Positions 62,017 through 64,000 of a stretch of DNA of 64,000 nucleotides are shown here, in pieces. Numbering within the stretch: position 1 is the stretch's first letter; each line of letters begins with the position of its first letter. The position numbers and the translations under genes are program-made. The notes under the pieces are model-generated. The model saw only the letters and a list, made by a program, of their open reading frames with translations. It made no database searches and was not told where the DNA came from. The stretch spans positions 1 to 64,000 of the forward strand of contig NZ_KB822613.1 in assembly GCF_000364625.1 (NCBI RefSeq). Direction: 5' to 3'. Source of the DNA: Pseudomonas thermotolerans DSM 14292 (lineage in GTDB: Bacteria; Pseudomonadota; Gammaproteobacteria; Pseudomonadales; Pseudomonadaceae).

Positions 62017-63948
62017 ATGCGCGGTCGCCTGCTCCTCCTGCTGTCCTGCTTCACCCTCTCCTCCGCCCTGGCCGTCACCAGCGTCCAGGCCGCCAGTCTG
62101 GCCCAGCAACGCCTGTACTACACCGAAGCCAAGCGCGCCCTGGCCAAGGGCGACGCCGGCCCCTACCGGCGCTATGCCGCGGCGCTCGCCGACTACCCCC
62201 TGGAGCCGCACCTGGCCTACGACGAGCTGACCGCCCGGCTGAAGACCGCCAGCAACGCGGAGATCGAGAAGTTCCTCACCGAGCACGGCGACCTGCCACA
62301 GATCAACTGGATGAAGCTGCGCTGGCTGCGCTGGTTGGCCGAGCGCGGCGACTGGAAGACCTTCCTCGACTATTACGACCCGCAGATGAACTTCACCGAG
62401 CTGGACTGCCTGTACGGCCAGTACCAGCTCAGCCACGGTCTGATCGAAGAGGGTAACGCCACCGCCGAGAAGCTCTGGCTGGTCGGCAAATCCCAGCCGG
62501 AAGCCTGCGACACCCTGTTCCGCATGTGGAGCAGCCACGGCCTGCTCACCGAGGAAAAGCGCTGGCAACGCGCCAAGCTGGCCGCCGAGGCCCGCAACTA
62601 CGGACTGGCCAGCTACCTGGCCAAGGGCCTGGCGACCCGCGCAGTGGAAGGCCAGCTGCTGGTGGAGGTGGCCCAGAAGCCGCAGCTGCTCAGTCAGACC
62701 GCCCGTTTCGCCCCGGCCACCCAGGCCATGGCCGACGTGGTGGGTCTCGGCCTGCGCCGCCTGGCCCGTCAGGATCCGGAGAAGGCCCTCGGCCTGCTCG
62801 ACCTCTACAGCAAGCGCATGCCCTTCTCCGCCGAGGAGAAGGTAGCCATCGCCCGGGAGATCGGCCTGACCTTGGCGCGACGCTTCGATGCCCGCGCCCT
62901 GCCGGTGATGGCCGAGTACGATCCGGAGCTACGCGACAACACCGTCAGCGAATGGCGCATGCGCCTGCTGCTGCGCCTCGGCCGCTGGAACGACGCCTAC
63001 CAGCTGAGCCGCCAACTGCCCACAGAGCTCGCCGACACCAGCCGCTGGCGCTACTGGCAGGCGCGCAGCCTGCAGCTGGCCCAGCCCAACAGCCGGGAAC
63101 CGATCGCCCTCTACCAGCCGGTGGCCCGGGAGCGTGACTTCTACGGCTTCATGGCCGCCGATCAGATCAAGACCCCCTACCGCCTCAACCACAAGCCCCT
63201 GGCCCTGGATCCCAAGGTGGTGCAGCGGGTGCGCAGTACCGCCGGCATCCGCCGTGCCCTGGAGTTTTACGCCCGCGGCGAGATCGTCGACGCCCGCCGC
63301 GAGTGGTACCACGTCAGCCGCCTGTTCGACCGCGAGGAGCTGGTCGCCCAGGCGCGTCTGGCCTACGAGATGGACTGGTACTTCCCGGCCATCCGCTCGA
63401 TCAGCCAGGCCCAGTACTGGGACGACCTGGAGGTGCGCTTCCCCATGGCCTACCAGTCGATCCTTCAGCGCGAGGCGCGCAACCGCGGCCTGCACTCCAG
63501 CTGGGTGTTCGCCATCACCCGCCAGGAGAGCGCCTTCATGGCCGACGCCCGCTCCGGTGCCGGCGCCCTCGGCCTGATGCAGCTGATGCCGGCCACCGCC
63601 AAGGAGACCGCACGACGCTTCAGAATTCCGCTCAGCTCGCCGCAGCAGGTGCTGGCTCCGGAGAAGAACATCCAGCTCGGTGCCGCCTACCTGAGCCAGG
63701 TGCACGGCCAGTTCAACGGCAACCGCATCCTTGCCTCGGCCGCCTACAACGCCGGCCCCGGCCGCGTGCGCCAGTGGCTGCGCGGCGCCAGCCACCTGAG
63801 CTACGACGTCTGGGTGGAAAGCATTCCCTTCGATGAGACCCGCCAGTACGTGCAGAACGTGCTGACCTACGCGGTGATCTACGGCCAGAAGCTCAACGCC
63901 CCGCAGCCGCTGGTGGAGTGGCACGAGCGCTACTTCGACGGTCTCTGA
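62017..63948 (+). CDS. slt: Soluble lytic murein transglycosylase
   Basis: The 643-aa periplasmic enzyme cleaves the MurNAc-GlcNAc bond of peptidoglycan to give anhydro products. A signal peptide (LLLLLSCFTLSSALAVTSVQA) is followed by the long superhelical U-domain and the linker domain; the C-terminal goose-lysozyme-like domain has catalytic Glu in FAITRQESAFMADARS, then GALGLMQLMPATA and ASAAYNAGPGRVRQWL. Its products feed the NagZ recycling path also encoded here. It is divergent from uup. Confidence 0.96.
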   Translation: MRGRLLLLLSCFTLSSALAVTSVQAASLAQQRLYYTEAKRALAKGDAGPYRRYAAALADYPLEPHLAYDELTARLKTASNAEIEKFLTEHGDLPQINWMKLRWLRWLAERGDWKTFLDYYDPQMNFTELDCLYGQYQLSHGLIEEGNATAEKLWLVGKSQPEACDTLFRMWSSHGLLTEEKRWQRAKLAAEARNYGLASYLAKGLATRAVEGQLLVEVAQKPQLLSQTARFAPATQAMADVVGLGLRRLARQDPEKALGLLDLYSKRMPFSAEEKVAIAREIGLTLARRFDARALPVMAEYDPELRDNTVSEWRMRLLLRLGRWNDAYQLSRQLPTELADTSRWRYWQARSLQLAQPNSREPIALYQPVARERDFYGFMAADQIKTPYRLNHKPLALDPKVVQRVRSTAGIRRALEFYARGEIVDARREWYHVSRLFDREELVAQARLAYEMDWYFPAIRSISQAQYWDDLEVRFPMAYQSILQREARNRGLHSSWVFAITRQESAFMADARSGAGALGLMQLMPATAKETARRFRIPLSSPQQVLAPEKNIQLGAAYLSQVHGQFNGNRILASAAYNAGPGRVRQWLRGASHLSYDVWVESIPFDETRQYVQNVLTYAVIYGQKLNAPQPLVEWHERYFDGL

Positions 63949-64000
63949 TCCTACGTGCCGGGGATGCACGCATCCCCGGATGAACCCTGGCGTCGCCCTA

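Overview
The window is one contiguous stretch of GC-rich gammaproteobacterial chromosome. Gene content and order point to Pseudomonas in the broad sense. The blocks ppiD-hupB-lon-clpX-clpP-tig, folD/cysS-glnS/ppiB-lpxH, acnB-nasS-nasT, lolCDE-pilZ-GDPD-sthA, and gap/mfd-csiV-nagZ-psrA/lexA-sulA-topA-fadAB-uup/slt match the order I remember from P. aeruginosa. This is a recollection, not a search, and I cannot name the species.

Layout. 1-289 is the right end of an IS21-family insertion sequence: the istB tail plus four 23-bp terminal repeats. It lies 64 bp in front of an AraC-type regulator (354-1262) and an EpsC-type serine acetyltransferase. 2526-10994 is the protein quality-control block on the minus strand (ppiD, hupB, lon, clpX, clpP, tig). 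11183-11806 is a base-composition outlier, a small unknown membrane protein, between tig and a tRNA-Arg/His/Leu operon. 12531-20042 holds folD, cysS, glnS, ppiB, lpxH, a miaE-type hydroxylase, a tandem universal stress protein and a DUF1289 protein. 20441-28771 has acnB behind a leader with a nested inverted repeat, the nitrate sensor pair nasS-nasT behind a sigma54-like promoter, alaC and a TonB-dependent receptor.

28948-38067 has the lolCDE lipoprotein-release operon, a PilZ protein, a small secreted protein coupled to a glycerophosphodiesterase, sthA, apbE and a GAPDH. The nqr operon that sits beside apbE in P. aeruginosa is absent here. 38224-49243 has mfd, csiV, a SWIM-SNF2 helicase, methylthioinosine phosphorylase, nagZ, a leaderless YkuD-domain enzyme, psrA, and the lexA-sulA SOS operon. 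49498-63948 has two small conserved proteins, topA, DUF1653, the fadBA beta-oxidation complex, unknown envelope proteins, a UspA protein, a Cys-containing unknown protein coupled to the ABC-F ATPase uup, and the lytic transglycosylase slt.

Regulation readable from sequence: two LexA boxes before lexA-sulA; two overlapping PsrA-type boxes before psrA and the same arrangement, more degenerate, before fadBA, linking regulator and target inside this window; good sigma70 promoters for hupB, tig, the tRNA operon, acnB and topA; a possible heat-shock promoter for lon; and many factor-independent terminators.

Most of the window is conserved housekeeping sequence. I see no CRISPR array, prophage, secretion system or defence island. 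The best leads for something undescribed are the acnB leader element, the foreign membrane gene next to the tRNAs, the leaderless YkuD enzyme beside nagZ, the 20-bp palindrome between sthA and apbE, and the uncharacterised coupled gene pairs.
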